Notes: generated by a model not told the origin, from the sequence alone. A stretch of 64,000 nucleotides of DNA from an uncultured Pelagibacteraceae bacterium (GCA_902594865.1 CACJNV010000003.1:35668-99667); one strand, 5' to 3'. Positions 28,167-38,555 are shown, numbered from the stretch's first letter. Numbers and translations are program-made.

Positions 28167-30125
28167 TTATTTATTTAATAATTTTTTAGTGATACTTTTA
28201 ATGTTTGTACTCTCTAGTCCAAAATATTTATAAATATCTTTATAGGGTGCACTTTTTCCGAATTCATCAATTCCAAAAGCAATACCGTTATCACCTACAT
28301 ATTTTTTCCAACAATCGCTTGATCCAGCTTCAATGGATATTTTAAATTTTGTTTCCTCTAAAATTTTATTTTTATAAGATTTTGATTGTAATTCAAAAAG
28401 TTCCATGCAAGGCATTGATATCACTTTGGAATATATTTTATCTTTGGCTAATTTATGGCTAACCTCTAATGCTAGATTAACTTCAGATCCACTCGCTAAT
28501 ATTGTTAGATTAATTTTTTTATTTGTTCTTAAAACTTCATAAGCACCTAATGAGCATAAGTTTCTATTTGGGTATGTTTTTCTTACTGGATTTAAATTTT
28601 GTCTTGTTAAAGATAGCACGCTAGGTGTTTTTGAGCTTTTTAATGCATGTTCCCAACACTCGATAGTTTCAATTCTGTCTGCAGGTCTGAATACATTTAG
28701 GTTAGGTATAGCACGTAAGCCCGAAAGCTGTTCTATTGGTTGATGGGTTGGGCCATCTTCTCCGAGCCCAATAGAGTCATGAGTCATTACATAAATCACT
28801 CTTTTTTTCATTAAGGCAGACAATCTGATCGAGGGTTTGCAATAATCAGAAAATATTAAAAAAGTACCTCCATAAGGAATTAAATTACTGTGAAGTGCAA
28901 TACCATTCATGACCCCACTCATTGCGTGTTCTCTCACTCCGTAGTGAATGTAGTCACCAGTGAAATCTCTAGGTTTAATTATTTTATGGTTTTTAGTTTT
29001 TGTATTATTTGATCCTGCTAAATCAGCAGAGCCACCAATTAAATTATTTTTTTGTTTTGTTAATGCATTCAATGTCATTTCTGAACATTTTCTAGTAGCT
29101 AAACTTTTTGGCTCCTTTATTGCATTCTCTTTTTCTTTATTAAGCACTCCAGTAAAGTTATTTTTTAAAGTTTGATTAAATTTTATTTTTTTTCTTTTTA
29201 ATGCTTTGTTCCATTTTTTTTCTAAAATTTCACCTCTTTGGCCAATTTTTCTCCATTCATTTAAAATTTTATTTGGGATATCAAAAGGTTTGGTTTTCCA
29301 ATTTAAGGCTTTTCTTACAAGCTTGATTTCATCTACTCCCAATGGACTTCCATGGGACGATGCTTTTCCTGATTTATTCGGTGAACCATATCCAATCTTT
29401 GTTTTACAAGAAATCACAGTAGGTTTTTTAGCTTTTTGAACTTTTTTTAGTGCTTTAAAAATTTCTTTTTCATTATGACCGTTGATAGAAATATAATCCC
29501 AACCATATCCTTCAAATCTTTTTTTAAAATTATCTGAAACCGCGAGATTTGTTGGACCATCAATTGAAATTGAATTGTTATCAAATAGCATAACTAAATT
29601 TTTAAGTTTTAAATGTCCCGCTAAACTCATCGCTTCATGACTTATTCCTTCCATTAAACACCCGTCACCAGCTAATACATAAGTTTTGTGATTAATTAAA
29701 TTTTTACCTAATTTATTTTTTAAAATTTCTTCAGCTATTGCAAAACCAACTGCATTAGCTATACCTTGTCCAAGAGGACCTGTTGTAGTTTCAATACCTG
29801 ATTTCGGATGATATTCAGGATGTCCAGCACAAATAGAATTAAGCTGCCTAAATTTTTTAATATTATTAATTGATATGCTTTTATATCCAGTTAGATAAAG
29901 CAAAGAATATAAAAGCATAGAACCATGACCAGCAGACAAAACAAATCTATCTCTATTTAACCAATCTGGATTCTTTGGACTAAATCTTAAAAAATTTTTA
30001 AATAACACTGTTGCAACGTCTGCCATACCCATTGGCATTCCTGGGTGACCTGAATTTGCTTTTTGAACAGCATCAATTGATAAAAATCTGATGCAATTAG
30101 CTAAATCATTGTGTAGTTTACTCAA
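28167..30125 (-). CDS. tkt: Transketolase
   Basis: 'NSGHPGMPMGMADVA', 'YVLAGDGCLMEGISHEAMSLAGHLKL', 'YGVREHAMSGVMNGIALH', 'DSIGLGEDGPTHQPIEQL'. Confidence 0.97.
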   Translation of the reverse strand: MSKLHNDLANCIRFLSIDAVQKANSGHPGMPMGMADVATVLFKNFLRFSPKNPDWLNRDRFVLSAGHGSMLLYSLLYLTGYKSISINNIKKFRQLNSICAGHPEYHPKSGIETTTGPLGQGIANAVGFAIAEEILKNKLGKNLINHKTYVLAGDGCLMEGISHEAMSLAGHLKLKNLVMLFDNNSISIDGPTNLAVSDNFKKRFEGYGWDYISINGHNEKEIFKALKKVQKAKKPTVISCKTKIGYGSPNKSGKASSHGSPLGVDEIKLVRKALNWKTKPFDIPNKILNEWRKIGQRGEILEKKWNKALKRKKIKFNQTLKNNFTGVLNKEKENAIKEPKSLATRKCSEMTLNALTKQKNNLIGGSADLAGSNNTKTKNHKIIKPRDFTGDYIHYGVREHAMSGVMNGIALHSNLIPYGGTFLIFSDYCKPSIRLSALMKKRVIYVMTHDSIGLGEDGPTHQPIEQLSGLRAIPNLNVFRPADRIETIECWEHALKSSKTPSVLSLTRQNLNPVRKTYPNRNLCSLGAYEVLRTNKKINLTILASGSEVNLALEVSHKLAKDKIYSKVISMPCMELFELQSKSYKNKILEETKFKISIEAGSSDCWKKYVGDNGIAFGIDEFGKSAPYKDIYKYFGLESTNIKSITKKLLNK

Positions 30126-30178
30126 AATTATCCTGACTAGACTAAGAAGAATCTATTTAATAATATAAACATATATAT

Positions 30179-30502
30179 ATGAATTCTATAAACGAAAAAG
30201 AAAAAAAATTAAATATTGCATTAGAGGAATTAAAAAATTTAGATCTGACAAATCCTGAATTACAAAAAAATATCGAAAATTTAAGCACAAAACAAAATCA
30301 ATTAGAAATTGAAAAAACACAGATTGAAGAAAAATATAAAACTTTACTCGAGGAACATGAAAATCTATCAAAAAAACTTGAGGATTTAAAAAACAAAGAA
30401 AAGTTGGAAGAAAGAAAACAAATTGAATTTTCTGAAAAAATTGACGAACTAAATCAAGAAACTGACACACTATTAGATGAAATAGATAAATGGCAAATGT
30501 AA
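30179..30502 (+). CDS. Coiled-coil protein (DUF4164-like), upstream of zapA
   Basis: Heptad-rich charged sequence; overlaps zapA start by 13 bp. Confidence 0.6.
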   Translation: MNSINEKEKKLNIALEELKNLDLTNPELQKNIENLSTKQNQLEIEKTQIEEKYKTLLEEHENLSKKLEDLKNKEKLEERKQIEFSEKIDELNQETDTLLDEIDKWQM

Positions 30503-30936
30503 GTATAAAATTTAACAATAAAGAGTTTTTGCTCGCTTGTGAAGATGGACAAGAGGAGCACTTAGAAGAATTGTTAATTCAGATTAACAAAAAGTTTAAT
30601 AATTTAAAAAATGATTTGGGAAATCTAGGTGAAAATAAATTATTATTAATCACAGCTGTAAAAATAATGGATGAATATTACGAAACTAAGAAAAAAGTAG
30701 ATCAAAAAAAAGATGAATTAAATGATCTATCAAAAAAATTTAAAGAACTAAAATCTCTAATTTACGATTATAGGGACAGAAAAGAATCTGAAATTGATAA
30801 ACTAAATCTTGATCATGAAAATTTAAAACAAGAAATTGACGATAATCAAAAAAAATACGAAAATTTAATTGATGAAGCTGCTGATCAAATATCAAATTTT
30901 GTAAAAAAAGCAAAACTAGAAAACATTTCAAAGTAA
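30490..30936 (+). CDS. zapA: Cell division protein ZapA
   Basis: 'MANVSIKFNNKEFLLACEDGQEEHLEELLIQINKKF' N-terminal ZapA fold, coiled-coil C-term. Confidence 0.8.
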   Translation: MANVSIKFNNKEFLLACEDGQEEHLEELLIQINKKFNNLKNDLGNLGENKLLLITAVKIMDEYYETKKKVDQKKDELNDLSKKFKELKSLIYDYRDRKESEIDKLNLDHENLKQEIDDNQKKYENLIDEAADQISNFVKKAKLENISK

Positions 30937-30940
30937 GTCT

Positions 30941-31486
30941 GTGAGCAAATCTAAGCTAAGAAGTAAAATTTTAAATCTTAGAAAAAAAAATTTTAATAAA
31001 AAACTTAGTCTCAATCCTGACGGAATTTATCGATTTTTAAAAAAAAATAAAATTAATTTCAAAAATGTAGGAGGGTATTACCCTTGTAATCATGAGATTG
31101 ATGACTTGGATATGCTTTATTTTTTAAGAAACAAGAAGGCAAATATTTCCTTACCAATAATTAGAGAAAATAACCAAATGGATTTTTTTGAATGGACAAA
31201 TAAAGATCCTTTAAAAATTAATAAGTATGGAATTGCTGAGCCAACTTTAGGAAAGAAAATTTACCCAGATATAATATTTGTTCCTTTAGTAGCTTATGAT
31301 GATGATTTGAATAGATTAGGCTATGGTGGAGGATTTTATGATCGTTATTTAGAAAAAGTATCTAAAATTAAAAAAATATTTAAAATTGGATTAGGATTTT
31401 CATACCAGGAAATAAAAAAAATACCTATCAACAAGCATGATAAGAAACTTGATTTAATAATAACCGAGAAAAAAATTATACAATGA
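30941..31486 (+). CDS. 5-formyltetrahydrofolate cyclo-ligase
   Basis: 'DIIFVPLVAYDDDLNRLGYGGGFYDRYL'; GTG start; downstream of zapA. Confidence 0.92.
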   Translation: MSKSKLRSKILNLRKKNFNKKLSLNPDGIYRFLKKNKINFKNVGGYYPCNHEIDDLDMLYFLRNKKANISLPIIRENNQMDFFEWTNKDPLKINKYGIAEPTLGKKIYPDIIFVPLVAYDDDLNRLGYGGGFYDRYLEKVSKIKKIFKIGLGFSYQEIKKIPINKHDKKLDLIITEKKIIQ

Positions 31487-32286
31487 GAATTTTATTTTTA
31501 GGAGATGTTGTTGGAATTTCAGGATGCTCTAAATTAACAAGTAATTTATTAAATGAAATTGATAAAAACAAAATCGATTTTGTAATAGTAAACGGTGAAA
31601 ATGCTGCAGTTCAAGGTGTGGGGATAACTAAGGAAATATGTAAGGATTTTTTTAATTGTGGAGTTGATGTTATCACAACCGGCAATCATGTTTGGGATCA
31701 AAAAGAAATTATGGAATTTATTGATAAAGAAGAAAGATTATTAAGACCTAAAAATTTATTTGAACCTGCACCAGGAAAAGGTTTTCAGATTTATAAAACA
31801 AAGAATAATATAAAAATTGGAGTTCTTAATTTGATGGGCAACGTATTTATGAAAAAGTGTGAAGATGTTTTTGAAGCTTCTCAGAAATTTTTAAAAGAAA
31901 ATGAAATGAAAAAGGATTTTGATTTACTTGTAGTTGATTTTCATGGTGAAATTACAAGCGAAAAAAATGCTATAGGGCATCTATTTGATGGAAAGGCAAC
32001 TCTCGTGGTTGGAACCCATACTCATATTCCAACAAATGATGCCAGAATACTTAATAATGGCACTGGATATCAAACCGATGCAGGTATGTGTGGGGATTAT
32101 GATTCAGTAATTGGAATGAATAAAGAAAATTCCTTGAATAGATTTTTAAAAAAAAATTCAGTGAAACACTTTCCCGCTACTGGAGATGCTACTTTGTGTG
32201 GTGTTATAGTAGATTGTGATATAAAAACAGGTTTAGCAATAGACATCAAAAGCTATACATACGGAGATCAATTAAAAAATATTTAA
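31483..32286 (+). CDS. YmdB family metallophosphoesterase
   Basis: 'RILFLGDVVGISG', 'FVIVNGENAAVQGVGIT', 'ITTGNHVWDQKEI', 'VVGTHTHIPTNDARIL'. Confidence 0.93.
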   Translation: MRILFLGDVVGISGCSKLTSNLLNEIDKNKIDFVIVNGENAAVQGVGITKEICKDFFNCGVDVITTGNHVWDQKEIMEFIDKEERLLRPKNLFEPAPGKGFQIYKTKNNIKIGVLNLMGNVFMKKCEDVFEASQKFLKENEMKKDFDLLVVDFHGEITSEKNAIGHLFDGKATLVVGTHTHIPTNDARILNNGTGYQTDAGMCGDYDSVIGMNKENSLNRFLKKNSVKHFPATGDATLCGVIVDCDIKTGLAIDIKSYTYGDQLKNI

Positions 32287-32291
32287 ATATC

Positions 32292-33017
32292 ATGGCAGGA
32301 CATTCACATTGGGCAGGAATAAAACATAAGAAAGGTAAGGCTGATAAGCAAAGATCAAAGATATTTTCAAAATTATCTAAAGAGATTACTGTTGCAGCAA
32401 AACTTGGTGATAAAGATCCAGCAATGAACCCTAGACTAAGATCTGCAGTACAGGCTGCTAGATCTGCAAATATGCCTAAAGATAATATTGAAAGAGCAAT
32501 AGATAAATCTTCTGCAGCTACAGGAGCAAATTTTGAAAATTTAAGATACGAGGGGTTTGGACCAGAAAAGATTGCTGTTATAGTTGAAACTTTAACAGAC
32601 AACAAAAATAGGACCGCATCAAATATTAGAACTATTTTTCAAAAAAGTGGTGGTAGCTTAGGAACTCAAGGTTCAGCATCTCACAATTTTCAACAATTGG
32701 GTATAATCAAAATTGATAAAAAAGAGATATCTGATGAAAAAATTTTAGATTTAGCGATTGAGTCAGGAGCTGATGAATGTTTCTCTTATGAGGATTATCA
32801 TGAGGTCCAGTGTCAAATGAGCGAAATATATAATGTAAAAAAAAATCTTGAGAAAATTATTGTGAATTTTATTTCTACAGAAATTGAATGGGTCCCATTA
32901 AATAGTGTTGATATAAATAAAGGTAATAAAGATAGTGTAGTAGATTTTTTAGAAACTCTTGAGGAAGATGATGATGTTCAGAACGTTTATTCAAACGTTA
33001 ATTTAGGTGGTATTTAA
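32292..33017 (+). CDS. yebC: YebC/PmpR family transcriptional regulator/translation factor
   Basis: 'MAGHSHWAGIKHKKGKADKQRSKIFSKLSKEI'. Confidence 0.97.
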   Translation: MAGHSHWAGIKHKKGKADKQRSKIFSKLSKEITVAAKLGDKDPAMNPRLRSAVQAARSANMPKDNIERAIDKSSAATGANFENLRYEGFGPEKIAVIVETLTDNKNRTASNIRTIFQKSGGSLGTQGSASHNFQQLGIIKIDKKEISDEKILDLAIESGADECFSYEDYHEVQCQMSEIYNVKKNLEKIIVNFISTEIEWVPLNSVDINKGNKDSVVDFLETLEEDDDVQNVYSNVNLGGI

Positions 33018-33511
33018 TGATGATTATTGGAATTGATCCAGGCATCTCAGGTTCAATCTGCTTTTTTCAAAATGGTATAATAAAAGATGTAATTGAAATG
33101 CCAACCATGACAGATGGTAAGAAAAATAAAAGACAAGTAAATGGCGCTCAAATATTTAATGAAATTAGTGAAAGGATAAACAAATTTGATAAAAAAAACA
33201 TAAAAGTTGTAATTGAACAAGTTTCTGCAATGCCTGGACAAGGCGTTACCAGTATGTTTAATTTTGGACAATCTTTCGGTATTTTAAAGGGAATATGCAG
33301 CGCAATGCATTTACCTGTTTATTATGTCAGGCCTGCTAAGTGGAAAAAATATTTTAACCTTATTAATTCAGAAAAAGATGCGAGCAGAACAAGAGCTATT
33401 GAAATTTTTCCATATTTTTCATCACAATTGTCAAAAAAAAAAGATAACAACAAGGCAGATGCTATTCTAATAGCTAGTTTTTTCTACGAAACTTATCAAA
33501 AAGAAGAATAA
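33017..33511 (+). CDS. RuvC-like (phage-type) crossover junction endodeoxyribonuclease
   Basis: 'IIGIDPGISGSICFF', 'VVIEQVSAMPGQGVTSMFNFGQSFGILKGI', 'KADAILIASFF' acidic triad pattern. Confidence 0.8.
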   Translation: MMIIGIDPGISGSICFFQNGIIKDVIEMPTMTDGKKNKRQVNGAQIFNEISERINKFDKKNIKVVIEQVSAMPGQGVTSMFNFGQSFGILKGICSAMHLPVYYVRPAKWKKYFNLINSEKDASRTRAIEIFPYFSSQLSKKKDNNKADAILIASFFYETYQKEE

Positions 33512-33564
33512 TCAATTTAAATTAAAAGACAAAATCATGACACATTTACGTGTGATGAGTAAGC

Positions 33565-34239
33565 ATGGAAGCAGATATAGCAGCAAAAGCAGTTGAATTA
33601 GGAACAAATACTGATTTTTCATTATTCAGTTTATTTTTTAGAGCAGACATAATTGTTAAGTCTGTAATGATTATATTAATATTGTGCTCAATATATTCTT
33701 GGGCTGTAATTATTGAAAAGTTTCGATTATTTAAAAAAATAACTAAATCTTCAGAGGAATTTGAAGAAAAATTCTGGAATTCTAAATCTGCTGAAACTTT
33801 TTACAATAGTTTACCTAGTAAACTTGAGGATCCAATGTCACTTGTGTTTCAAGATGCAATGGAAGGATTGCTTAAAAAAAAATCAAGAACCAATATTAGT
33901 GAGAGAATGAGCGCATCTTTAGAATCTGGAATTGAAAAACAAATGACAAAAATTGAAAAAGGTTTTACTTTTTTGGCAACAGTAGGCTCAACTGCACCAT
34001 TTATTGGTTTGTTCGGAACTGTTTGGGGAATTATGAATTCTTTTCAATCTATAGCTATTTCAAGAAACACAAGTCTTGCGATAGTTGCACCAGGAATAGC
34101 CGAAGCTTTATTTGCAACTGCACTTGGTCTATTGGCTGCAATACCAGCAGTAGTGGCATACAATAAATTTAATAATGATGCCAAAAAATATTCAGAAAAA
34201 TTAGAAAATTTTTCAAAAAGATTTTTAACAATTATTTAA
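33565..34239 (+). CDS. tolQ: Tol-Pal system protein TolQ
   Basis: 'FLATVGSTAPFIGLFGTVWGIMNSFQSIA'; tolQRAB-pal order. Confidence 0.95.
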   Translation: MEADIAAKAVELGTNTDFSLFSLFFRADIIVKSVMIILILCSIYSWAVIIEKFRLFKKITKSSEEFEEKFWNSKSAETFYNSLPSKLEDPMSLVFQDAMEGLLKKKSRTNISERMSASLESGIEKQMTKIEKGFTFLATVGSTAPFIGLFGTVWGIMNSFQSIAISRNTSLAIVAPGIAEALFATALGLLAAIPAVVAYNKFNNDAKKYSEKLENFSKRFLTII

Positions 34240-34656
34240 ATGGCATTTAAATTAAATCGTTCTTCTAAAGAACCAATGAGTGAAATAAATGTTACTCCTT
34301 TTGTGGATGTGATGCTTGTATTGTTAATAATTTTTATGGTAACAGCACCATTGTTAACGGTAGGTGTTCAAGTTGATTTACCAGAAAGTTCGGCAGACTC
34401 ATTACCTGAAGAAACAGAACCCTTAACACTATCAATTAACGCAAAAGGTGAAATTTTTATTCAAGAAGCAAAAGTTGAATACGATAATATTATTGCAAAA
34501 GTTTTAGCAGTTTCAAAAAATAGAACTGATACCAGAATTTATGTTAGAGGTGACAAAACTATAAATTATGGAAGAGTTTTAGAAATTATGGGATTACTAT
34601 CAGGATCTGGTTTTACTAAAGTAGCATTGATTTCAGAACCGTATAAGCAAAGGTAA
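34240..34656 (+). CDS. tolR: Tol-Pal system protein TolR (ExbD family)
   Basis: 'MSEINVTPFVDVMLVLLIIFMVTAPLL'. Confidence 0.95.
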   Translation: MAFKLNRSSKEPMSEINVTPFVDVMLVLLIIFMVTAPLLTVGVQVDLPESSADSLPEETEPLTLSINAKGEIFIQEAKVEYDNIIAKVLAVSKNRTDTRIYVRGDKTINYGRVLEIMGLLSGSGFTKVALISEPYKQR

Positions 34657-34661
34657 TTAAA

Positions 34662-35525
34662 GTGAATAGAAGTTTAATTATTTCTTCTGTTTTGCATGCT
34701 TTGTTAATTTTCATTACAGCTATGAGCTTACCTTTTTTGGCAAAGAAACCACTTGATATTCCTCCAATTGTTTCAGTTGAGTTAATTCAAATAGCAGAAA
34801 AAACTAATATTCCATTTGCACCTAAAGCAAAAAAGATAATTGAAAAAGTTAAAGAGAAAGAAAAAAAACTTGTTTCAGAGCAAGCACCACCAAAAAAAGT
34901 AGAAAAAACGAAAACAAAAACTGTTCTGGCTCCTGATCAAAATAATAAAAAAATAGAGAATGAAATACCTGAAGCAATTCCACTTCCAGATAAAACTTTA
35001 AAAAAGGTTGAAACAAAAGAGGAAAAAAAACAAAATCCTGAAAAAGTAGATGATGAAGTTAAACAGGTATCAGAATTTGAAAAAAAAGATTTATTTGATC
35101 CAAATAATATTGCAGCTTTAATTGATAAATCAAAAGAAGAGAGTGCTGAAGTTTTAAAAACAAATGATGACATTACTCAAGATCAAGAAAGAAATGTTGA
35201 AAATTTAGGTCTTACACTAAGCGAAGAGGATGCTCTTAAAGCACAAATATTTGGGTGTTGGAGTATTCCATTAGGATTACCGTACAATGAAAATTTATTG
35301 GTAAGAATAAAGTTAAAATTAAAACCTGATGGAACAGTATCAAAAACAGAAATTTTAGATCATGCAAGAATGAATAAACCAGGCCAAGGTTTTTATAAGG
35401 TTTTAGCAGAAAGCGCTTTGAGAGCTGTCAAGTTATGCCAACCATTAAGAGTTCCAACGACTGGATATGAAAGATGGAAAGAATTACAGTTAAATTTTGA
35501 TGCAAGAGAGATGTTAGAAGGGTAG
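34662..35525 (+). CDS. tolA: Tol-Pal system protein TolA-like
   Basis: N-terminal TM, long Lys/Glu-rich region, C-terminal 'GCWSIPLGLPYNENLLVRIKLKLKPDGTV'; GTG start; between tolR and tolB. Confidence 0.88.
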   Translation: MNRSLIISSVLHALLIFITAMSLPFLAKKPLDIPPIVSVELIQIAEKTNIPFAPKAKKIIEKVKEKEKKLVSEQAPPKKVEKTKTKTVLAPDQNNKKIENEIPEAIPLPDKTLKKVETKEEKKQNPEKVDDEVKQVSEFEKKDLFDPNNIAALIDKSKEESAEVLKTNDDITQDQERNVENLGLTLSEEDALKAQIFGCWSIPLGLPYNENLLVRIKLKLKPDGTVSKTEILDHARMNKPGQGFYKVLAESALRAVKLCQPLRVPTTGYERWKELQLNFDAREMLEG

Positions 35526-35534
35526 TATATATAA

Positions 35535-36875
35535 ATGACAAAAACAATTTTAATTTTATTATTTATATTAATTCCTATCAAAGCAAATGCTTTAATTGAA
35601 GTTGATATAACTAGGGGAAATTTAAATCCACTTCCATTAGCAGTTTCCCCCCTATCAATTGATGAAGAGTCTAGAAAAGGTTTTGAAAAAATACTTAAAA
35701 AAGAAAATATTGGCTCTGAGATATCAAATATCGTTGAGAATAATTTGAGAACCTCGGGATTATTTAATCCTCTAGACAAAAAGGCTTTTTTACAAGCTCC
35801 TGATATTGCAAATTTAAAACCAAGATTTGAAGATTGGAATTTAATTAAAGCTCAAGCACTTATTACTGGTAAAGTAAATTATGTTGACGATAAATTAAGA
35901 GTTGAGTTTCGATTATGGGACGTTTTAGCTGCTAAAGAAATGATGGCTTTAGCTTTTACCACAGTTCCTAACAATTGGAGAAGAGTAGGGCATATTATTT
36001 CTGATAAGGTTTACGAAAGGCTGACTGGAGAAAAAGGTTATTTTGATACAAGAATAATTTATGTCTCAGAAGAAGGACCAAAAACACAAAGAATAAAAAA
36101 ATTAGCAATCATGGATCAAGACGGAGCTAACAATAAATTCTTGACATTAGGGAATGAGTTAGTTTTAACACCACGATTTAACCCAGCTAGTCAAATGGTA
36201 ACTTATTTGTCTTACTTTAAAAATATGCCAAGGGTTTATTTGTTAGATATAGAAACTGGTACACAAGAGGTAGTTGGAGATTTTCCTGGAATGACGTTTG
36301 CACCACGTTTTTCACCTGATGGTAAAAAAATAATTATGAGTTTTGCTAAAGATGGAAAGTCAGATATTTACACCATGGATTTAGAAAATAGAATTGTAGA
36401 AAAAATTACTAATCATCCATCAATTGACACTTCCCCATCTTATTCTCCTGATGGAAAATATATTACATTTAATTCTGATAGAAGTGGTTATCAGCAAATT
36501 TATGTAATGAAGAATGATGGAAGTGATGTAAAAAGAATTTCTTTTGGTAACGGTTTATATGGAACACCTGTATGGTCTCCTAGAGGAGATTTAATTGCAT
36601 TTACAAAACTACATAAAGGTAAATTTTATATAGGCGTAATGAGAACCGATGGTAGTGGTGAAAGGTTGTTAACTGAAAATTATTATCAAGAAGCACCTTC
36701 TTGGTCTCCAAATGGAAGGGTGTTAATATTTTATAGAGAGACAAAAACTAACTCCAAAGGAGAAGGTTTTTCTGCAAAATTGTGGTCTATAGATTTAACA
36801 GGTTATAATGAACGGCAAATAAAGACACCAACAGATGCTTCAGACCCATCATGGTCATCTTTATTAAGTAATTAA
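35535..36875 (+). CDS. tolB: Tol-Pal system beta-propeller protein TolB
   Basis: Repeated 'FSPDGKKI', '[23 protein letters not shown]', '[12 protein letters not shown]'. Confidence 0.96.
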   Translation: MTKTILILLFILIPIKANALIEVDITRGNLNPLPLAVSPLSIDEESRKGFEKILKKENIGSEISNIVENNLRTSGLFNPLDKKAFLQAPDIANLKPRFEDWNLIKAQALITGKVNYVDDKLRVEFRLWDVLAAKEMMALAFTTVPNNWRRVGHIISDKVYERLTGEKGYFDTRIIYVSEEGPKTQRIKKLAIMDQDGANNKFLTLGNELVLTPRFNPASQMVTYLSYFKNMPRVYLLDIETGTQEVVGDFPGMTFAPRFSPDGKKIIMSFAKDGKSDIYTMDLENRIVEKITNHPSIDTSPSYSPDGKYITFNSDRSGYQQIYVMKNDGSDVKRISFGNGLYGTPVWSPRGDLIAFTKLHKGKFYIGVMRTDGSGERLLTENYYQEAPSWSPNGRVLIFYRETKTNSKGEGFSAKLWSIDLTGYNERQIKTPTDASDPSWSSLLSN

Positions 36876-36972
36876 AGATTAATTTTTTTAAATTTCTTGA
36901 TTTTTAGACTTGAAACCTCTATTTAGTTGTGAAAAAGTCAAGAAATTGAAATTAGCAGCAAGGAGCAATTTA

Positions 36973-37464
36973 ATGAGATTAAACAAAATTTTAAAAAACA
37001 CACTTTTAGTATTAACAGCTTGCCTAGTGCTATCTGCATGTGCAACTAAAAAAGAAGTGGCAACAGACATTCAAGGTCAAATGCAAGGTGATGTTTACAC
37101 AGGAACAGACACAGTTAAATATTTAGCTGATGGTGTTCCAGACAGAGTTTTCTTTGCAACAAATGAGTCGATATTAACAACTGCATCAAGAGAAACTTTA
37201 AGAGCCCAAGCAGCTTGGTTAAGAAAGAATCCAAACATAAACGTAGTTCTTGAAGGTCATGCTGACGAAAGAGGAACAAGAGAATATAACTTAGCTCTTG
37301 GTGAAAGAAGGGCAAATGCAGCTAAAGACTATTTAATGACTTATGGAATATCTTCTGACAGAATTACGGTATTAAGTTATGGTAAGGAGAGACCGGTTGA
37401 CTCTGGTTCAAACCCGTTAGCTTGGTCAAAAAACAGAAGATCAGTAACTGTTAAAGCAAATTAA
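36973..37464 (+). CDS. pal: Peptidoglycan-associated lipoprotein Pal
   Basis: Lipobox 'LVLSAC', OmpA-like 'VVLEGHADERGTREYNLALGERRANAAKDYL'; start moved to the internal ATG preceded by AAGGAG. Confidence 0.93.
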   Translation: MRLNKILKNTLLVLTACLVLSACATKKEVATDIQGQMQGDVYTGTDTVKYLADGVPDRVFFATNESILTTASRETLRAQAAWLRKNPNINVVLEGHADERGTREYNLALGERRANAAKDYLMTYGISSDRITVLSYGKERPVDSGSNPLAWSKNRRSVTVKAN

Positions 37465-37478
37465 TTATTTAAAATTTA

Positions 37479-37518
37479 AGACCCTAAAACCTTTATTGGA
37501 TTTAGGGTCTTTTTTTTG
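37479..37518 (+). terminator. Rho-independent terminator after pal
   Basis: AAGACCCTAAA...TTTAGGGTCTT stem followed by a T-run. Confidence 0.9.
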
Positions 37519-37547
37519 CCATTTTTATAATCATAAATCTAATTTAA

Positions 37548-38555
37548 ATGATGCTCATGTTTAAATTAGTAATTTTAAAATTATTTTTAATCTTTAATTT
37601 GGTTTTTATTAATATTTCTTTTGCAGATAACCATAATATTTATGAAACATTAGAAATAATAAAAAATGATCTTAAAACTCTTGAAAGAGCAGTTTATTCT
37701 GGATCTATAGAAGTGAAAGCTAATACTAATGATAGTTCAGTTTCAGATTTGGATCAAAATTCAGAAGATGTTTTAACTAGACATTTATTAAAATTATCTG
37801 AGGTTGAGGATCAGTTTAGAGAACTCACTAATAAATTTGAAGAAATAAATTTTAAGTTGGATAAATTATCTACCCGTGTTTCAAAAATTCAAGCAGATAA
37901 CCAAATAAGATTTCAAGACATAGAAAACAATATTAGTTCTGGAAATGTTGGTAATACAGAAAACCAATTAAGTTTAAAACCAAAGACTGATGAACAAAAA
38001 GTTTTACCTGGTAGTTCACAGCCCCAAGATTTAGGAACAATTTCATATAAAGATACAGAGACAAACGAAACTTCACAACAAATTCAATCTGTTGATACTA
38101 CAGCTTCAATTGTAACTGAAACTTTTCAATCTGAAGAAAAAATACTTCCTCAAGATTTAAATCCTGTGGAGCAATATGAATTTGCAACGAGTTTTTTAAA
38201 AGTTGGAGACTACAGTACAGCGGAAAGAGCTTTCAGAGAATTTGTTATATCTAACCCTGATCATGAGTTAGCGGGTAGTGCACAATACTGGTATGCAGAA
38301 ACATTCAGAATTAGACAATTGTATACTGATGCAGCTTCTGCTTATTTAGAGGGTTACCAAAAATATCCTAAAGGAAAAAAAGCTCCAATTAATTTATTAA
38401 AACTTGGAGTATCAATGGTTCAAATTGGTGAAAAAGACCAAGGGTGTAAAATGATAAATGGTGTAGAATTACAATATCCTAATGCAAATCAGTCTGTAAT
38501 ACAAAAAGCAAAATATGAGTCCAAAAAATTTGAATGCATCAAACAAGACTCATAA
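37548..38555 (+). CDS. cpoB: Tol-Pal associated protein CpoB/YbgF
   Basis: Signal peptide, coiled coil, C-term TPR 'EQYEFATSFLKVGDYSTAERAFREFVISNPDHELAGSAQYWYAETFRIRQLY'. Confidence 0.92.
   Translation: MMLMFKLVILKLFLIFNLVFINISFADNHNIYETLEIIKNDLKTLERAVYSGSIEVKANTNDSSVSDLDQNSEDVLTRHLLKLSEVEDQFRELTNKFEEINFKLDKLSTRVSKIQADNQIRFQDIENNISSGNVGNTENQLSLKPKTDEQKVLPGSSQPQDLGTISYKDTETNETSQQIQSVDTTASIVTETFQSEEKILPQDLNPVEQYEFATSFLKVGDYSTAERAFREFVISNPDHELAGSAQYWYAETFRIRQLYTDAASAYLEGYQKYPKGKKAPINLLKLGVSMVQIGEKDQGCKMINGVELQYPNANQSVIQKAKYESKKFECIKQDS

Noticed and set aside
30186-30518. 110-aa minus-strand ORF opposite the coiled-coil gene
   Set aside because: Shadow of a Lys/Glu-rich ORF, giving a Phe/Leu-rich fake protein.
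30930-30945. 6S RNA, which can lie between zapA and the 5-FCL gene
   Set aside because: Only 4 bp separate the two genes here.
33537-33564. Upstream ATG and CACA/TGTG inverted repeat before tolQ
   Set aside because: ATG is out of frame with tolQ and the repeat is only 4 bp per arm; not enough to call a regulatory element.
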